Source of the DNA: Microbacterium sp. Au-Mic1
GTDB lineage: Bacteria > Actinomycetota > Actinomycetes > Actinomycetales > Microbacteriaceae
Assembly (NCBI RefSeq): GCF_021341785.1
Contig: NZ_JAJTTF010000007.1
Span: forward strand, 186,001-250,000
DNA: 64,000 nt
Direction of reading: 5' to 3'
Below are positions 45,591 through 55,541 of this stretch, piece after piece. A program made the position numbers and the translations under genes. The notes beneath the pieces were generated by a model. The model saw nothing but the letters and a program-made list of their open reading frames with translations, searched no databases and was not told the DNA's origin. Within the stretch, counting starts at the first letter, position 1. The number at the start of each line of letters is the position of its first letter.

Positions 45591-47816
45591 TCACGCCTCA
45601 GGGAACGCCGCGCCGGTCAGCCGCAGCAACGGGCGCGCCTTGACCACGGTCTCGGCGTACTCGTCATCGGCGTCCGAGAGCGAGACGATCGCGCCGCCGA
45701 CGCCGTAGTCGAGGCCCCCGTCGTGCACGACGAGCGTGCGGATGATGACGCTGAGATCCACGGCGCCGTCGAAGGAGAAGTACCCGAGCGCACCGCTGTA
45801 CAGTCCGCGCGGGCCGCCCTCGAGCCCGTCCAGGATCGTCATGGTCCGCAGTTTCGGCGCGCCGGTCATGGAGCCGGGCGGGAAGGCCGCGCGCACGCAG
45901 GCGACGGGTGTCTCCGCGAGCCGCGAGCGCACCGTCGAGACCAGTTGATGCACGGTGGCGTAGCTCTCCACGCGGAACAGCCCGTCCACGTGCACGGATC
46001 CGAGCTCCGCCGTGCGCCCGAGATCGTGGCGGACGAGATCCACGATCATCAGGTTCTCGGCGCGGTCCTTCTCCGATGCCGCGAGCTCGGCGCGGATCCG
46101 CTCGTCCTCGGCCGCGTCCGTGCCGCGCGGACGAGTGCCCTTGATCGGGCGGGACTCGACCGCGCCGTCCGCCGAGATCCTGAGGAAGCGCTCGGGCGAG
46201 GTGCTCAGCACGCTCACCCCGTCGATGCGCAGGAACGCGCCGAAGGGTGCCGGGTTCTGCGCCCGCAGCGCGAGGTAGGCGGGGAGCGGGTCGATGGCGG
46301 TGTCCGCCTGCAGCAGGTTGGTCAGGCAGGCCTCGTAGGTCTCCCCCGCCGCGATCTGCTCCTGAGCCTCGGCGATGAGCCGCAGGTACTCGATGCGCGA
46401 GTGCCGGGCAGCGAGCACGAACGGCGTGGTGGACGAATACGGTGCGGCGCTCTCGCTCTCGCCCTCGCCCTCGCCGTCGACGGCGGCCTGCGGCGTCCCG
46501 ATCGCCGCGATCCGCTCCTCCGTCTGCGTGAGCCACGTCTCGTCGTCCAGCGCGAGCAGATGGATCAGCCCCTCACGATGATCCACGACCACCGCACGAT
46601 CGAGTCGGACCATCATCGCGTCGGGCGTCGCGGATCGACGCTGATGCGGAGACCCGCATTCGGCGCGCAGCTCGTAGCCGAGGGCGCCGACCCAGCCCAG
46701 GGCGAACGGCAGGTCGCCCGCCTCGGTGACGGTGCCCGCCAGCTCGGCGTCGAGCCAGTCGAAGAAGCCCGTGCGGATGACGTCCTCGGTCCGGCCGTCG
46801 CGCACCGTCACCGTGCCGGCCTGCACGTCGGCGACCGCCGTCGGCAGCTCGTTTCCGCCGCCCAGGATGGAGTACCGGGCGCGGTCATCACCGCCGCGGC
46901 CGCCGTCGAGCCAGACCGCCTGCGCGGCATCGCCGAAGAGCACGGTGAAGAGCGCCGCCGTGTCCGCGTGCAGCGGCAGGGTGCGTCGGAGCACAGGGCG
47001 GGGCACGGGCGCAGCCCGGTCCGCATCGACAGGGCGATGCTGCTCGGCCCCGAGCGGGCGGTCCGGCGCACCGATGCGGACCGGCGCCTCGGTGTCTCCC
47101 GGTGCCTCGACCTCGCCCCGCGCGGGCGCGGGCCCCGGCAGCCGTCCTGCGCGCATCGCACGTGCGAACGCGACGAAGTTCGCCACCATGCGGGTGCCGT
47201 CGAGCGTGCCGATCGACTCGGGGTGGAACTGGACGCCCCACAGTGGCAGCTCGCGGTGGCGCACGCCCATGATCACGCCGTCGTCCGCGCGCGCGGAGAC
47301 GACGAGCTCGTCGGGCACCTCATCGATCATGAGCGAGTGGTAGCGCACCACTTCGACGGGCGAGGAGAGACCGTGGAAAGGGCCGGTCCCGTCGTGCACG
47401 ACCGGAGAGGGCCTGCCGTGACGGGGCTCCGGGGCACGCCGCACCCTGGCGCCGAAGGCGTGGCCGATCCCCTGATGCCCGAGACAGACGCCGAGCAGCG
47501 GGATGCGCCGCTCGGCAGCGATCCGGATCGCGTCGGCGCAGATCCCGAAGTCCGCGGGCACGCGCGGATCGCCCGGCCCGGGCGAGAGCACGATCGCGTC
47601 GTACCCGTCGAGGACCGACGGGTTCCACCCGGCCCAGTCGTTGTGCACGACGACCGGTGCGCGGCCCGCGGTCGCCGCGATCTGATGCACGAGGTTGTAC
47701 GTGAAGGAGTCGTAGTTGTCGATCAGCAGGATGCGCAGCGCCCGCTCCTGCCGCAGCTCCGCGCCCGGGGCGGCGTCGGTCGCCGTGCTCTCGATCTCCG
47801 AGCCCACCGGTCGCAC
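45591..47816 (-). CDS. pabAB: Fused aminodeoxychorismate synthase (PabA-PabB)
   Basis: The 741-residue fusion has a glutaminase part (about 28-225) with nucleophile Cys in LLGVCLGHQGIGH and the His-Glu pair in GVQFHPES, and a chorismate-binding part (about 280-741) with SRPIKGTRPRG, DLVRHDLGR and GSMTGAPKLRTM. The lysine in PIKGT is the PabB mark, as opposed to anthranilate synthase. It makes 4-amino-4-deoxychorismate for folate. The linker (226-275) is Pro/Ala-rich. The GTG at 47816 lies four bases after the ygfZ stop; pabC is 13 kb away in this window. Confidence 0.93.
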   Translation of the reverse strand: MRPVGSEIESTATDAAPGAELRQERALRILLIDNYDSFTYNLVHQIAATAGRAPVVVHNDWAGWNPSVLDGYDAIVLSPGPGDPRVPADFGICADAIRIAAERRIPLLGVCLGHQGIGHAFGARVRRAPEPRHGRPSPVVHDGTGPFHGLSSPVEVVRYHSLMIDEVPDELVVSARADDGVIMGVRHRELPLWGVQFHPESIGTLDGTRMVANFVAFARAMRAGRLPGPAPARGEVEAPGDTEAPVRIGAPDRPLGAEQHRPVDADRAAPVPRPVLRRTLPLHADTAALFTVLFGDAAQAVWLDGGRGGDDRARYSILGGGNELPTAVADVQAGTVTVRDGRTEDVIRTGFFDWLDAELAGTVTEAGDLPFALGWVGALGYELRAECGSPHQRRSATPDAMMVRLDRAVVVDHREGLIHLLALDDETWLTQTEERIAAIGTPQAAVDGEGEGESESAAPYSSTTPFVLAARHSRIEYLRLIAEAQEQIAAGETYEACLTNLLQADTAIDPLPAYLALRAQNPAPFGAFLRIDGVSVLSTSPERFLRISADGAVESRPIKGTRPRGTDAAEDERIRAELAASEKDRAENLMIVDLVRHDLGRTAELGSVHVDGLFRVESYATVHQLVSTVRSRLAETPVACVRAAFPPGSMTGAPKLRTMTILDGLEGGPRGLYSGALGYFSFDGAVDLSVIIRTLVVHDGGLDYGVGGAIVSLSDADDEYAETVVKARPLLRLTGAAFPEA

Positions 47817-47820
47817 CGCG

Positions 47821-48951
47821 TCAGTGCGCGTCGCGCGGATCCGGCGCGGACGGGCGCCTCGACAGCCGCGTCAGCCGAGGCACGTCGGCCGTCGCACCCG
47901 CATCGGCCGGGACGATGATCTCCTGCGCGGCGGCGATGTCGCCGTCCGGCGTGCGCACGACGAGGTCGCCGACGGGCGCACGACGCGACAGGATCGCCAG
48001 GGCGATCGGCCCGAGCTCATGATGCCGGGCGGCCGAGGTGATGCGCCCGACCTCGTCCTCTGTGCCGTCCGCGCCGACGGCCAGCACCGGGGCACCCGCG
48101 TCGGGCAGCAGGCTCTCACTGCCGTCCAGGTGCAGGGCAGCGATGCGACGCGGCGGGTGGCCGAGGTTGTGCACCTTCGCCACGGTCTCCTGGCCGCGGT
48201 AGCAGCCCTTGTTCAGATGCACGGCGCTGCGGATCCAGTCCGTCTCGTGCGGCAACGAGCGCTCATCGACCTCGGCGGCCCAGCGGGGGCGCCAGGCTGC
48301 GATCCGCAGGGCCTCCGCGGCGAGTGCGCCGGCCCAGGTCGTCTCGTGGTCTGCGGCGAGCGCCGCGGCTGTGGACTCGTCGAGCACGGCAGTGCGCCAG
48401 CGGTACCCCGAGCCGGGGTGCTCGCCGACGTGGTACTGGTGTCCGCCGGGCTGCACGGTCGGCCACGGGTCGGTCCAGACGACGGCCGTGCCGTGCGGGG
48501 AGAGGGCGACGCGTTCGGCGCGCTGCTCCGCCCCCGCGCCGGCGAAGAAGCCGACGACGAGCAGTTCGGGGCGCACCGCGACCTTCACGTCAGCGCGGAA
48601 CACCATCCGCTGCAGCCAGATGGCGAGCGGCTCGACATCTGCGGCGTCGGCGATCAGCCACGTGGACGAGCCGTCATCGAAGACCGCGGCCACATGCTCG
48701 ACCCGCCCCTGCGGATCCAGCACGAGCAGCTCGGCGCTCTCCCCCACCCGAAGGTGCGCGACCGACTGCGACGTGATCGAGTCGAGCCAGGTGAGGCGCT
48801 CGGATCCGGTCAGCTCGATCACGGAGCGGTCGCCGAGCGGTGCGAGTGCGTCACCGCGCTCCAGCGCGCGCTGCTCGCGGATCGGATCCCCGAAGTGCTG
48901 TGCGATGCCGCCGTCGGCGATCACGCCGGGCAGAGGCGGGAAGCCGGCCAC
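47821..48951 (-). CDS. ygfZ: YgfZ/GcvT-like folate-binding protein
   Basis: The 376-residue protein carries the YgfZ signature KGCYRGQE (NKGCYRGQETVAKVHN) and an aminomethyltransferase-like fold. YgfZ-type proteins help repair or assemble iron-sulfur clusters in a folate-dependent way. The start is set at the GTG at 48951, two bases after the stop of the nitrobindin-like gene and behind GAAGG; longer versions run into that gene. It lies upstream of pabAB in the same operon, which fits a shared folate theme. Confidence 0.92.
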   Translation of the reverse strand: MAGFPPLPGVIADGGIAQHFGDPIREQRALERGDALAPLGDRSVIELTGSERLTWLDSITSQSVAHLRVGESAELLVLDPQGRVEHVAAVFDDGSSTWLIADAADVEPLAIWLQRMVFRADVKVAVRPELLVVGFFAGAGAEQRAERVALSPHGTAVVWTDPWPTVQPGGHQYHVGEHPGSGYRWRTAVLDESTAAALAADHETTWAGALAAEALRIAAWRPRWAAEVDERSLPHETDWIRSAVHLNKGCYRGQETVAKVHNLGHPPRRIAALHLDGSESLLPDAGAPVLAVGADGTEDEVGRITSAARHHELGPIALAILSRRAPVGDLVVRTPDGDIAAAQEIIVPADAGATADVPRLTRLSRRPSAPDPRDAH

Positions 48952-48953
48952 GA

Positions 48954-49577
48954 TCAGACCTTCGCAAGCCGGGCGGAGGCGTGCGAGCGCAGCCCGGCGC
49001 CGAGTGCGGCGATGTCCCACGCCCAGAGCAGATGACCGTCCACCAGGCCGTACATCCGCGAGGCGGCGCCGTACTCCTTGGCGCCCTCGGCACGAACGAT
49101 CGCGTCGGTGGCGATGTCGATGCGGGGTCCGTCGATGCGGCCGAGGTAGAGCTCGAGCATGCCGTCCGAGTGCGCGATCGACACCTCGATCGCGAAGCCG
49201 CCCTCCGGCAGGCGCAGCGCCTCGACGTCATCCACCGTGCGCTCGGCCGTGCGCGCCTCGCGGGGCGGCAGCAGCGCCGGTCCCGCGTCCTGCGCGTCGG
49301 CGGGCCGTGTCAGGCGCCAGAACCCCGATTCGGCCACGAGCGCGAGCGGCTCGCCCTCCTCCGGGGTGAAGGTCGCGGTCGCCGCGTAGTTCAGGAAAGG
49401 GCCGCCGTCATGGCTGAAGCTCACGCGGTGCGCGAACTCGCCGCGGTAGCGGTGCGCATCATCGTCGCCGTCGGGTCCGGGCACCTCGTAGTCGATGACG
49501 CCGGTGCCTTCCCACACTCCGAGCAGCCACGACAGCGGCACGATGTCGGCGGGCAGGTCGGAGGGAAGATCGAGCAC
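48954..49577 (-). CDS. Nitrobindin-like FABP-family protein
   Basis: The 207-residue beta-barrel protein has the GxWxGxG motif as GVWEGTG, the FLNYAATATF segment and the ESGFWRLTRP block of the DUF1794/THAP4-like nitrobindin family. Members bind haem b and scavenge or isomerise reactive nitrogen species. The usual proximal histidine region near the C-terminus is not clear here, so haem binding is likely only by family. It starts the operon with ygfZ and pabAB. Confidence 0.87.
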   Translation of the reverse strand: MLDLPSDLPADIVPLSWLLGVWEGTGVIDYEVPGPDGDDDAHRYRGEFAHRVSFSHDGGPFLNYAATATFTPEEGEPLALVAESGFWRLTRPADAQDAGPALLPPREARTAERTVDDVEALRLPEGGFAIEVSIAHSDGMLELYLGRIDGPRIDIATDAIVRAEGAKEYGAASRMYGLVDGHLLWAWDIAALGAGLRSHASARLAKV

Positions 49578-49618
49578 GAGCAGCCTTCTCTCAGCAGATG
49601 TCGCGGGGCGGGCGCTGA

Positions 49619-49732
49619 TCAGCGCTGGCCGCGGAACAGGTTGACCAGGACGGCCCCTGCGCAGAAGGCGATCGCGAGCCCCGCGAGGACCAGCAGGCCG
49701 ACGAAGAAGAGTTCGAGCGCGACGATGTCCAT
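49619..49732 (-). CDS. Very small single-TM membrane protein (37 residues)
   Basis: The frame encodes a 37-residue peptide with one membrane helix (about 7-31; LELFFVGLLVLAGLAIAF) and a basic end NLFRGQR. AGAGG lies close upstream of the ATG at 49732. It sits 42 bases before the nitrobindin-like gene in the same direction, so it may lead that operon. No family recognised. Confidence 0.6.
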   Translation of the reverse strand: MDIVALELFFVGLLVLAGLAIAFCAGAVLVNLFRGQR

Positions 49733-49799
49733 GCCTCTACTCTATGCCGTCCGCGGCCTGCGCAGCGCCGGGCGAGGCCCGACGCAGCACGGTGCGCCG

Positions 49800-50090
49800 T
49801 CAGCCGCCGAAGAGAGCCGAGATGCCGAAGCCCGCCGACACGATCCCCATCACGAGCAGCGCGCCGAGGCTCCCCGCCGAAACGCGAAGGATGAACCCGC
49901 GCGTCTCACCGCGGAACAGCTGCACGGTGAACGACAGCAGCACGCAGACGCCGAACCCGATCACGTACCAGGTCATCAGCAGCGTGTCCGGCGCGAGCAG
50001 CCCGATCAGGACGGCCCCCACCGCGGCGACGGCCCAGGTGACGACGAGCCCGACGAAGGGGCTGCGCGGAGCGAGGACGGGTTCGGCCAT
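49800..50090 (-). CDS. Small membrane protein with three TM helices
   Basis: The 96-residue protein has three predicted helices (about 12-32, 38-58, 69-92) and the motif VQLFRGETRGFILR between the last two. Function unknown. The ATG at 50090 was chosen because the hydrophobic region follows directly; an ATG six codons upstream is possible. GACAAT six bases before it resembles a leaderless -10. It is divergent from the GlnR-like gene. Confidence 0.75.
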   Translation of the reverse strand: MAEPVLAPRSPFVGLVVTWAVAAVGAVLIGLLAPDTLLMTWYVIGFGVCVLLSFTVQLFRGETRGFILRVSAGSLGALLVMGIVSAGFGISALFGG

Positions 50091-50158
50091 GCGCCCATTG
50101 TCACCCATCCCGGCGATGCTCGCAGTCCTGAGTAAGGTGTCAGCAGGAAAGGATCCGC

Positions 50159-50851
50159 GTGGCGCAACTGCTGGTGCTGACGTCGTCTCCCGCTGCGGGG
50201 CCGGTTCTGCCCGCCCTGGAGCTGCTCGGCCACCGCGTCCGGGTGATCCCCGCACAACCCGCGGAGCTGGTGACCGCGCCCGATGCCGACGCCGTGATCG
50301 TGGACGCGCGCACCGACCTCGTCGCCGCCAAATCTCTGTGCACGCTGATCCGCACCACGGGCCTGCGCGGGCCGCTGCTGCTCGTGGTGACCGAAGGCGG
50401 GATGACCGCCGTGAACGGCGAATGGCGCATCGACGATGTGCTGCTCACCGGCGCCGGCCCCGCCGAGATCGACGCCCGCATCCGCCTCGCACTGTCCCGG
50501 GAGGCGCCGGCGGCGGAGCCCGTCAAGGTGCAGACCTCGGGACTCACGATCGACGAGCAGTCCTACTCCGCGAAGCTGCGCGGCACCCCGCTGGATCTCA
50601 CGTACAAGGAGTTCCAGCTGCTGCACTTCCTCGCCACGCACCCCTCGCGGGTGTTCACGCGCGAGCAGCTGCTCAGCGAGGTGTGGGGCTATGACTACTT
50701 CGGCGGCACCCGCACCGTCGACGTGCACGTGCGACGGCTGCGCGCCAAGCTGGGCGACCAGGAGCACATCATCGGCACGGTGCGCAACGTCGGCTACCGC
50801 TTCAACGTCGATGAGGACGAGACGCGCCCCGTCTCACCCGGAACCCGCTGA
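50159..50851 (+). CDS. GlnR-like atypical response regulator
   Basis: The 230-residue protein has a winged helix of the OmpR class (about 130-225; [30 protein letters not shown]) and an N-terminal receiver-like domain without the usual acidic pair or the Lys of KPF; only Asp49 (VIVDARTD) remains. That is the pattern of GlnR, which works without phosphorylation. In mycobacteria glnR lies beside phosphate-uptake genes, as it does here. It may regulate nitrogen genes. The GTG at 50159 follows AAAGGATCC. No kinase gene is adjacent. Confidence 0.85.
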   Translation: MAQLLVLTSSPAAGPVLPALELLGHRVRVIPAQPAELVTAPDADAVIVDARTDLVAAKSLCTLIRTTGLRGPLLLVVTEGGMTAVNGEWRIDDVLLTGAGPAEIDARIRLALSREAPAAEPVKVQTSGLTIDEQSYSAKLRGTPLDLTYKEFQLLHFLATHPSRVFTREQLLSEVWGYDYFGGTRTVDVHVRRLRAKLGDQEHIIGTVRNVGYRFNVDEDETRPVSPGTR

Positions 50852-50953
50852 GCGGATCCCCGGGACACCCGATCCGCCCGGCGGTGCGTTCGGTCGATCC
50901 GGATCCCGATCCTGTTCACCTGCAGGCAACATCCTCCTGCAATGATGGGGCGC

Positions 50954-53119
50954 ATGATCGATCCCGCATTGGCAGACTCCGGCCTCGGCGACGCCGAGGA
51001 CGACGACTTCGACGAACTCGTCGCGCCGGACGACTCGCTCCTCCCGGAGGACCGGTATCTCGACCGCGAGGTGAGCTGGCTGGCGTTCAACCAGCGCGTG
51101 CTCGAGCTCGCCGAGGACGAGACCCTCCCGGTGCTCGAGCGGGCGAACTTCCTCGCGATCTTCGCGAGCAACCTGGACGAGTTCTTCATGGTGCGTGTCG
51201 CCGGCCTGAAGCGCCGCATCGTCACGGGCCTCGCCGTCCCCACCAACGTGGGCCGCGCCCCCGCCGACGTGCTCGCCGACATCTCGGCCGAGGCGCACAA
51301 GCTGCAGCTGCGTCATGCCGTCGCGTGGACCGGACTGGTCCGACCCGCGCTGGCCGCCGAGGGCATCACCATCGTGGACTGGGAGGACCTTGACGGAGAG
51401 GCCAAGGCCGAGCTCACCGACTACTTCCAGACCAACGTCTTCCCGGTGCTGATGCCTCTCGCGGTCGATCCTGCGCACCCGTTCCCGTACATCTCCGGCC
51501 TCTCGCTGAACCTCGCGATCCGGATCCGCAACGCCCGCACCGGCCGTCAGGAGTTCGCGCGCCTGAAGGTGCCGCCCATGCTGCCGCGCTTCGTCGAGGT
51601 GCCCTCGGAGGACGGCGCGCTGCGCTTCATCCGCCTGGAGGAGCTGATCGCGAACCACCTCGACGACCTCTTCCCCGGGATGGAGGTGCTCGACCACCAC
51701 GCGTTCCGACTCACCCGCAACGAGGACGTGGAGATCGAGGAGGATGAGTCCGAGAACCTCATCCAGGCGCTGGAGGCCGAGCTGCTGCGCCGCCGGTTCG
51801 GCCCGCCGATCCGCCTCGAGATCACCGACGACATGGACGATGTGACGCTCGACCTGCTCCTCACCGAGCTCGACATCACCGACCAGGAGGTCTACCGCCT
51901 CCCCGGGCCGCTCGATCTGCGCGGCCTGTTCGGGCTCGGCCGGATCGATCGTCCGGACCTGCGGTACACGCCCCACGTGCCCACCACCGCGCTGGCGTTC
52001 AAGCCGGGCGCGAACGAGCGCATCGACATCTTCAAGGCGATCCGCAAGGCCGACGTGCTCGTGCACCACCCGTACGAATCGTTCACCACCAGCGTCGTGG
52101 CGTTCCTCGAGCAGGCGGCGCGCGATCCGCACGTACTCGCCATCAAGCAGACGCTGTACCGCACCTCGGGCGACAGCCCGATCGTGCAGGCCCTCATCGA
52201 CGCCGCCGAATCCGGCAAGCAGGTGCTCGCCCTCGTGGAGGTCAAGGCCCGCTTCGACGAGGCGAACAACATCGTCTGGGCCCGCAAGCTCGAGAAGGCC
52301 GGAGTGCACGTCGTGTACGGCCTGGTGGGGCTGAAAACGCACTGCAAGCTCGTCAACGTCATCCGCGAGGAGGACGGCGTGCTGCGCAGCTACAGCCACA
52401 TCGGCACTGGCAACTACAACCCGAAGACCAGCCGGATCTACGAGGACTTCGGCCTGTTCACCGCCGATCCGCAGGTCGGCAAGGACCTCACCCGCCTGTT
52501 CAACGAGCTCAGCGGCTATGCGATCGAGAAGAAGTTCAAGCGTCTCCTGGTCGCCCCCCTGCACCTGCGCAAGGGCCTGCTCCGGCAGATCGAGAAGGAG
52601 CGTCAGAACGCGCTCGACGGCAAGCCGGCGCACATCCGCATCAAGGTGAACTCGATGGTGGACGAGCAGATCATCGACGCGCTCTACCGCGCGAGCGCCG
52701 CCGGCGTTCCGGTGGACGTGTGGGTGCGCGGCATCTGCAGCCTGCGCACGGATCTGCCCGGCATCACCGACAACATCACGGTGCGCTCGATCCTCGGGCG
52801 CTACCTCGAGCACTCGCGCATCTTCGCGTTCCACAACGACGGAGATCCGCAGGTCTTCATCGGCAGCGCGGACATGATGCACCGCAACCTCGACCGCCGG
52901 GTGGAGGCGCTGGTACGGGTCACGGATCCCGCCCACATCGAGGAGCTGGTCGGGTTCTTCGACCTCGCGCTCTCCCCCGACACGTCGTCGTGGCACCTGG
53001 GAGCCGACGGCGAATGGATCCGGCGTGCGTTCTCCGAGGTTGGCGCACCGCTCGTCGACCTGCAGGATAGGACCATGTCGCAGATCCAGAAGCGTCGCAG
53101 GGCACGGGCGGTGCGATGA
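50954..53119 (+). CDS. ppk: Polyphosphate kinase
   Basis: The roughly 721-residue enzyme makes polyphosphate from ATP. All four domains are present: the N-terminal domain ([31 protein letters not shown]), the head domain ([15 protein letters not shown]), and two C-terminal catalytic domains with the phospho-accepting His in [11 protein letters not shown] and [17 protein letters not shown]. Two other in-frame ATGs lie at 50942 and 50945; none has a strong Shine-Dalgarno. The stop overlaps the start of the MutT1-type gene, as in mycobacteria. Confidence 0.96.
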   Translation: MIDPALADSGLGDAEDDDFDELVAPDDSLLPEDRYLDREVSWLAFNQRVLELAEDETLPVLERANFLAIFASNLDEFFMVRVAGLKRRIVTGLAVPTNVGRAPADVLADISAEAHKLQLRHAVAWTGLVRPALAAEGITIVDWEDLDGEAKAELTDYFQTNVFPVLMPLAVDPAHPFPYISGLSLNLAIRIRNARTGRQEFARLKVPPMLPRFVEVPSEDGALRFIRLEELIANHLDDLFPGMEVLDHHAFRLTRNEDVEIEEDESENLIQALEAELLRRRFGPPIRLEITDDMDDVTLDLLLTELDITDQEVYRLPGPLDLRGLFGLGRIDRPDLRYTPHVPTTALAFKPGANERIDIFKAIRKADVLVHHPYESFTTSVVAFLEQAARDPHVLAIKQTLYRTSGDSPIVQALIDAAESGKQVLALVEVKARFDEANNIVWARKLEKAGVHVVYGLVGLKTHCKLVNVIREEDGVLRSYSHIGTGNYNPKTSRIYEDFGLFTADPQVGKDLTRLFNELSGYAIEKKFKRLLVAPLHLRKGLLRQIEKERQNALDGKPAHIRIKVNSMVDEQIIDALYRASAAGVPVDVWVRGICSLRTDLPGITDNITVRSILGRYLEHSRIFAFHNDGDPQVFIGSADMMHRNLDRRVEALVRVTDPAHIEELVGFFDLALSPDTSSWHLGADGEWIRRAFSEVGAPLVDLQDRTMSQIQKRRRARAVR

Positions 53120-54123
53120 CCCCCAGCCCCGCCGGACCCTCCACCGCCACCGCGGACACCACGGGCCTCACGGTCGTCGCCGAACGCCCCGATCGTGCCG
53201 TGTACGCGGCCGGCGGACTGGTGTGGCGCGTCGTGGAGGACAAGCTGCGGATCCTGCTGATCCACCGCACCAAGTACCGCGACGTGACCTTGCCCAAGGG
53301 CAAGGTCGATCCGGGAGAGATGCTCGCCGAGACGGCCGTGCGGGAGATCTTCGAGGAGACCGGGATCCGCGTCTCGCTGGGGGCGCCGGTGGGCGTCTCC
53401 CGGTACACGATGGCCAACCGCAAGCAGAAGGTCGTGCACTACTGGGCCGCGGAGGCGACCGACGAGGCCGTCCGCGCTTCGGTGTTCGTTCCGAACCGCG
53501 AGATCGCCGCCCTGGAGTGGGTGAGCCTGAAGAAGGCGCGCGCGCGGCTGAGCTACCCGGTGGACGTCGAGATCCTGGAGGCGTTCGCGAAGCTGGTCGA
53601 TGACGGGGCGCTCCGCACCTTCCCGCTCATCGTGCTGCGGCACGCGAAGGCGGCAAGCCGCGGCGTGTGGCTCGGAACCGACGCCTCCCGACCGCTGACC
53701 CCGCGCGGGCACGCCCAGTCGAAGGCGATCGTGGGGCCGCTGCGGGCATTCGGTGTGCAGAAGATCGTGTCCAGCGACGCACGGCGCTGCGTCGAGACCG
53801 TCAAGCCCCTGGCGAAGTCGCTCGAGCTCAAGGTCACGAAGACGCCGCTGCTCAGCCAGGACGCCTGGGAAGAGGGCGAATCGGATCCGCGCACGGTGGT
53901 GGGCAAGCGCGTCCGGGCCGGCAAGCCGACCGTGCTCTGCAGCCATGGCCCCGTGCTGCCCGACATCCTCCGCGAGATCGCTCTCGCCACGGGCACCATG
54001 CACGGGTCCTACCTCGGCAGCGCCTCCGCGCTCGAGGTCGGCGCGTTCAGCGTCGTGCATCTGAGCGCCACCAACCCCGGATCCGGCATCATCTCGATCG
54101 AGACGCACCTGCCGAAGATCTGA
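53116..54123 (+). CDS. mutT1: MutT1-type protein: Nudix plus histidine phosphatase
   Basis: The 335-residue protein has a Nudix domain (about 30-165) with the box [22 protein letters not shown] and a SixA-like histidine phosphatase domain (about 168-320) with [11 protein letters not shown] and [11 protein letters not shown]. Mycobacterial MutT1 hydrolyses 8-oxo-GTP and dinucleoside polyphosphates by combining both domains. It overlaps ppk by four bases and is followed by the pst operon, so it belongs to the phosphate-related block. Confidence 0.93.
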   Translation: MTPSPAGPSTATADTTGLTVVAERPDRAVYAAGGLVWRVVEDKLRILLIHRTKYRDVTLPKGKVDPGEMLAETAVREIFEETGIRVSLGAPVGVSRYTMANRKQKVVHYWAAEATDEAVRASVFVPNREIAALEWVSLKKARARLSYPVDVEILEAFAKLVDDGALRTFPLIVLRHAKAASRGVWLGTDASRPLTPRGHAQSKAIVGPLRAFGVQKIVSSDARRCVETVKPLAKSLELKVTKTPLLSQDAWEEGESDPRTVVGKRVRAGKPTVLCSHGPVLPDILREIALATGTMHGSYLGSASALEVGAFSVVHLSATNPGSGIISIETHLPKI

Positions 54124-54140
54124 GGGGGACGCCGATCTTC

Positions 54141-54158
54141 GTTCACCCCCCGTTTACC
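54141..54158 (+). promoter_or_regulatory. Pho box upstream of pstS
   Basis: GTTCACC (54141-54147) and GTTTACC (54152-54158) are direct repeats 11 bases apart, the spacing and sequence of PhoP/RegX3 boxes in actinobacteria. The site ends 88 bases before the pstS start, so RegX3 probably activates the pst operon here. Confidence 0.75.
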
Positions 54159-54246
54159 TTCGATCTTTGATCGCGTAACAGACGCCGCATATCGTCTGGC
54201 GTGGCCCTGCACCAGGGCACACTCGACACAGCGAAGGACTTACATA

Positions 54247-55374
54247 GTGAAGCTCAACCGCATCACCACGATCGGCGCAGCCGGCGTGCTCGCCGCGATC
54301 GCGCTCGCGGGCTGCTCCTCGACGCCCAGCAGCACGAGCACCGAATCCTCCTCGGCCGCTCCGACCTCGAGCGGCGTCACCTCCAAGGTGGACGCCTCGC
54401 TGACCGGCACGATCACCTCGGGCGGCTCCAGCGCGCAGGCGAACGCACAGGCTGCGTGGACCGCTGCGTACAACGCGCAGGTCAAGGGCGTCACGATCAA
54501 CTACGACAAGTCCCAGGGCTCGGGCGGTGGCGTCACCAACTTCCTCAGCGGCGCCTACGACTTCGCCGGCTCCGACTCCCCGCTGAACGCGGACCAGACC
54601 ACCCAGTCGAAGGCCCTGTGCACCGAGGGCGGCATCAACATCCCCGTCTACCTCGACGGCGTCTCGATCATCTTCAACGTCCCCGGCGTGACCGACCTGA
54701 AGCTCAGCGGCGAGACCATCGCCAAGATCTTCGCCCTGCAGATCACCGACTGGTCCGACGCGGCGATCACCAAGGACAACGGCAAGGCCCTCCCCGCCGG
54801 CAAGATCACCACGGTGGCGCGCTCGGACGGTTCGGGCACCACGGCGAACTTCACCAACTACCTCGCCGCCACGCAGAAGAGCGTCTGGACGTTCCCCGCG
54901 GGCAAGGACTGGCCGGTCGAGGGCGACGTCTCCAAGCAGAAGGGCGGCTCGGGTGTCGTCCAGGCCGTCGAGGCCGGCACGGGCACGATCGGCTACGCCG
55001 ACCACTCCGCGATCGGCAAGCTCGCCAGCGCGTCGATCCTGCAGGACGGCAAGGCCGTCGCGTTCAGCCCCGAGGCCGTCTCGAAGACGTTCGAGGTCGC
55101 CGCGGTGGACGCCTCCAACGGCGTCAAGGGTGACCTGTCGAAGAAGTTCGATTACTCGAAGCTGACCGCCGAGACCTACCCGATCCCGCTGGTGTCGTAC
55201 GCGATCGCGTGCACCACCTTCAAGACCCCGGCCCAGGCCGCCCTGGTGAAGAGCTACATCGGCTTCATCGACAGCACGATCGGCCAGCAGGTCGCCGTGA
55301 AGAACGCCGGCGCGGCGCCGCTTCCGGACTCGGTCCTCAAGGCCGCTCAGGAGTCGCTCGCGACCATCAAGTAA
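54247..55374 (+). CDS. pstS: Phosphate-binding lipoprotein PstS
   Basis: The 375-residue protein has a lipoprotein signal with lipobox LAGC (Cys near residue 22), then the phosphate-binding fold: SGGSSAQANAQAAW, GSGGGVTNFLSG, AGSDSPLN and RSDGSGTTANFTNYL. It captures phosphate outside the membrane for PstCAB. The GTG at 54247 follows GAAGGA. A UUCG-capped hairpin follows the gene and probably lowers expression of pstCAB relative to pstS. Confidence 0.96.
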   Translation: MKLNRITTIGAAGVLAAIALAGCSSTPSSTSTESSSAAPTSSGVTSKVDASLTGTITSGGSSAQANAQAAWTAAYNAQVKGVTINYDKSQGSGGGVTNFLSGAYDFAGSDSPLNADQTTQSKALCTEGGINIPVYLDGVSIIFNVPGVTDLKLSGETIAKIFALQITDWSDAAITKDNGKALPAGKITTVARSDGSGTTANFTNYLAATQKSVWTFPAGKDWPVEGDVSKQKGGSGVVQAVEAGTGTIGYADHSAIGKLASASILQDGKAVAFSPEAVSKTFEVAAVDASNGVKGDLSKKFDYSKLTAETYPIPLVSYAIACTTFKTPAQAALVKSYIGFIDSTIGQQVAVKNAGAAPLPDSVLKAAQESLATIK

Positions 55375-55385
55375 GCATCAGGCCG

Positions 55386-55417
55386 GCCCGGGTCGACTCT
55401 TCGGAGTCGACCCGGGC
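55386..55417 (+). terminator. UUCG-capped hairpin between pstS and pstC
   Basis: A perfect 14-bp stem (55386-55399 with 55404-55417) is closed by a C(UUCG)G tetraloop. No U-run follows. It may partly terminate transcription or protect the pstS message. Confidence 0.8.
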
Positions 55418-55541
55418 TGGGCTGGGCAGCCGACCCCGGTCGGAGGCCCTGCCGAGTTTCCGTGCTGGCCCGATCCCTCTCCTGCCACAGGCCGGAGCAC
55501 AAAGAAAGACGCGCACACCATGCGAGATGAAGAGTGGCACC

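Noticed and set aside
47817-49020. Longer ygfZ start at 49020
   Set aside because: It would overlap the nitrobindin-like gene by 67 bases; the GTG at 48951 follows that gene's stop with GAAGG upstream.
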